DNA of 32,892 nucleotides. Origin: Oligoflexus sp. GTDB lineage: Bacteria; Bdellovibrionota_B; Oligoflexia; Oligoflexales; Oligoflexaceae. The stretch is from contig JACMPP010000102.1 of assembly GCA_014377445.1 (NCBI GenBank), forward strand, positions 1-32,892. Direction: 5' to 3'. How positions within the stretch are numbered: the stretch's first letter is position 1; every line of letters starts with the position of its first letter. The position numbers and the translations under genes were made by a program. The notes under the pieces were generated by a model. The model was given only the letters and a program-made list of their open reading frames with translations, had not been told where the DNA came from and did no database searches. Below are positions 32,754-32,892 of the stretch, one piece after another.

Positions 32754-32892
<139 letters not shown>

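Overview
The window ends in the first ~140 bases of a 16S rRNA gene, preceded by a strong promoter, a boxA-like element and a structured leader. Its gene content suggests a Gram-negative predatory or saprophytic bacterium of the Bdellovibrionota/Oligoflexia type. The grounds are many exported lipoproteins with short signal peptides, sphingolipid-type enzymes, prepilin-like proteins and remnants of repeat-rich surface proteins. This assignment is inference from content and the partial 16S; I could not run a search.

Layout. (1) 0.5-8.0 kb: predicted surface hydrolases. These are a GH6 glycoside hydrolase lipoprotein with a fascin-like beta-trefoil domain, a duplicated-domain lipoprotein of unknown function, a phospholipase D-fold lipoprotein and a Tat-type phospholipase C family phosphoesterase. 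Between them lie a truncated Ig-like surface protein and a decayed antitoxin/PIN-toxin pair. (2) 8.1-8.5 kb: the 3' end of a dead group II intron. (3) 8.6-17.3 kb: a lipid or secondary-metabolite region. It holds an acetoacetate decarboxylase-family protein with an SDR; a cytochrome P450 with no recognisable I-helix oxygen-activation motif; a serine palmitoyltransferase-like alpha-oxoamine synthase; a eukaryote-like 3-ketosphinganine reductase; a TetA-type MFS exporter; and an HxxxDG acyltransferase. A broken IPT/FG-GAP surface-protein gene interrupts it. (4) 17.4-23.8 kb: a small secreted protein, a truncated formylglycine-generating-enzyme/C-lectin-fold gene, a divergent exported nucleoside hydrolase, two more gene remnants, an iron lipoxygenase lipoprotein and a small exported protein. 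(5) 23.7-27.7 kb, minus strand: a tightly coupled four-gene operon. It encodes a membrane-anchored protein with a C-terminal Hint (hedgehog/intein) domain, a single-pass membrane protein and two prepilin-like proteins. (6) 28.0-32.9 kb: an ISKra4-type transposase remnant, then housekeeping genes (proS, ettA), a response regulator and the rRNA operon start.

How the parts may work together. The GH6 enzyme, phospholipases and lipoxygenase all carry export signals and would act on polymers and lipids outside the cell or on prey membranes. The P450, oxoamine synthase and ketosphinganine reductase plausibly make and modify long-chain bases. The Hint/prepilin operon looks like a minor-pilin set with a self-cleaving tip or adhesin component. 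The most unusual items are that operon and the P450/SPT/KDSR cluster. The many broken genes between intact ones mark this as an actively remodelled accessory region next to a conserved housekeeping block.
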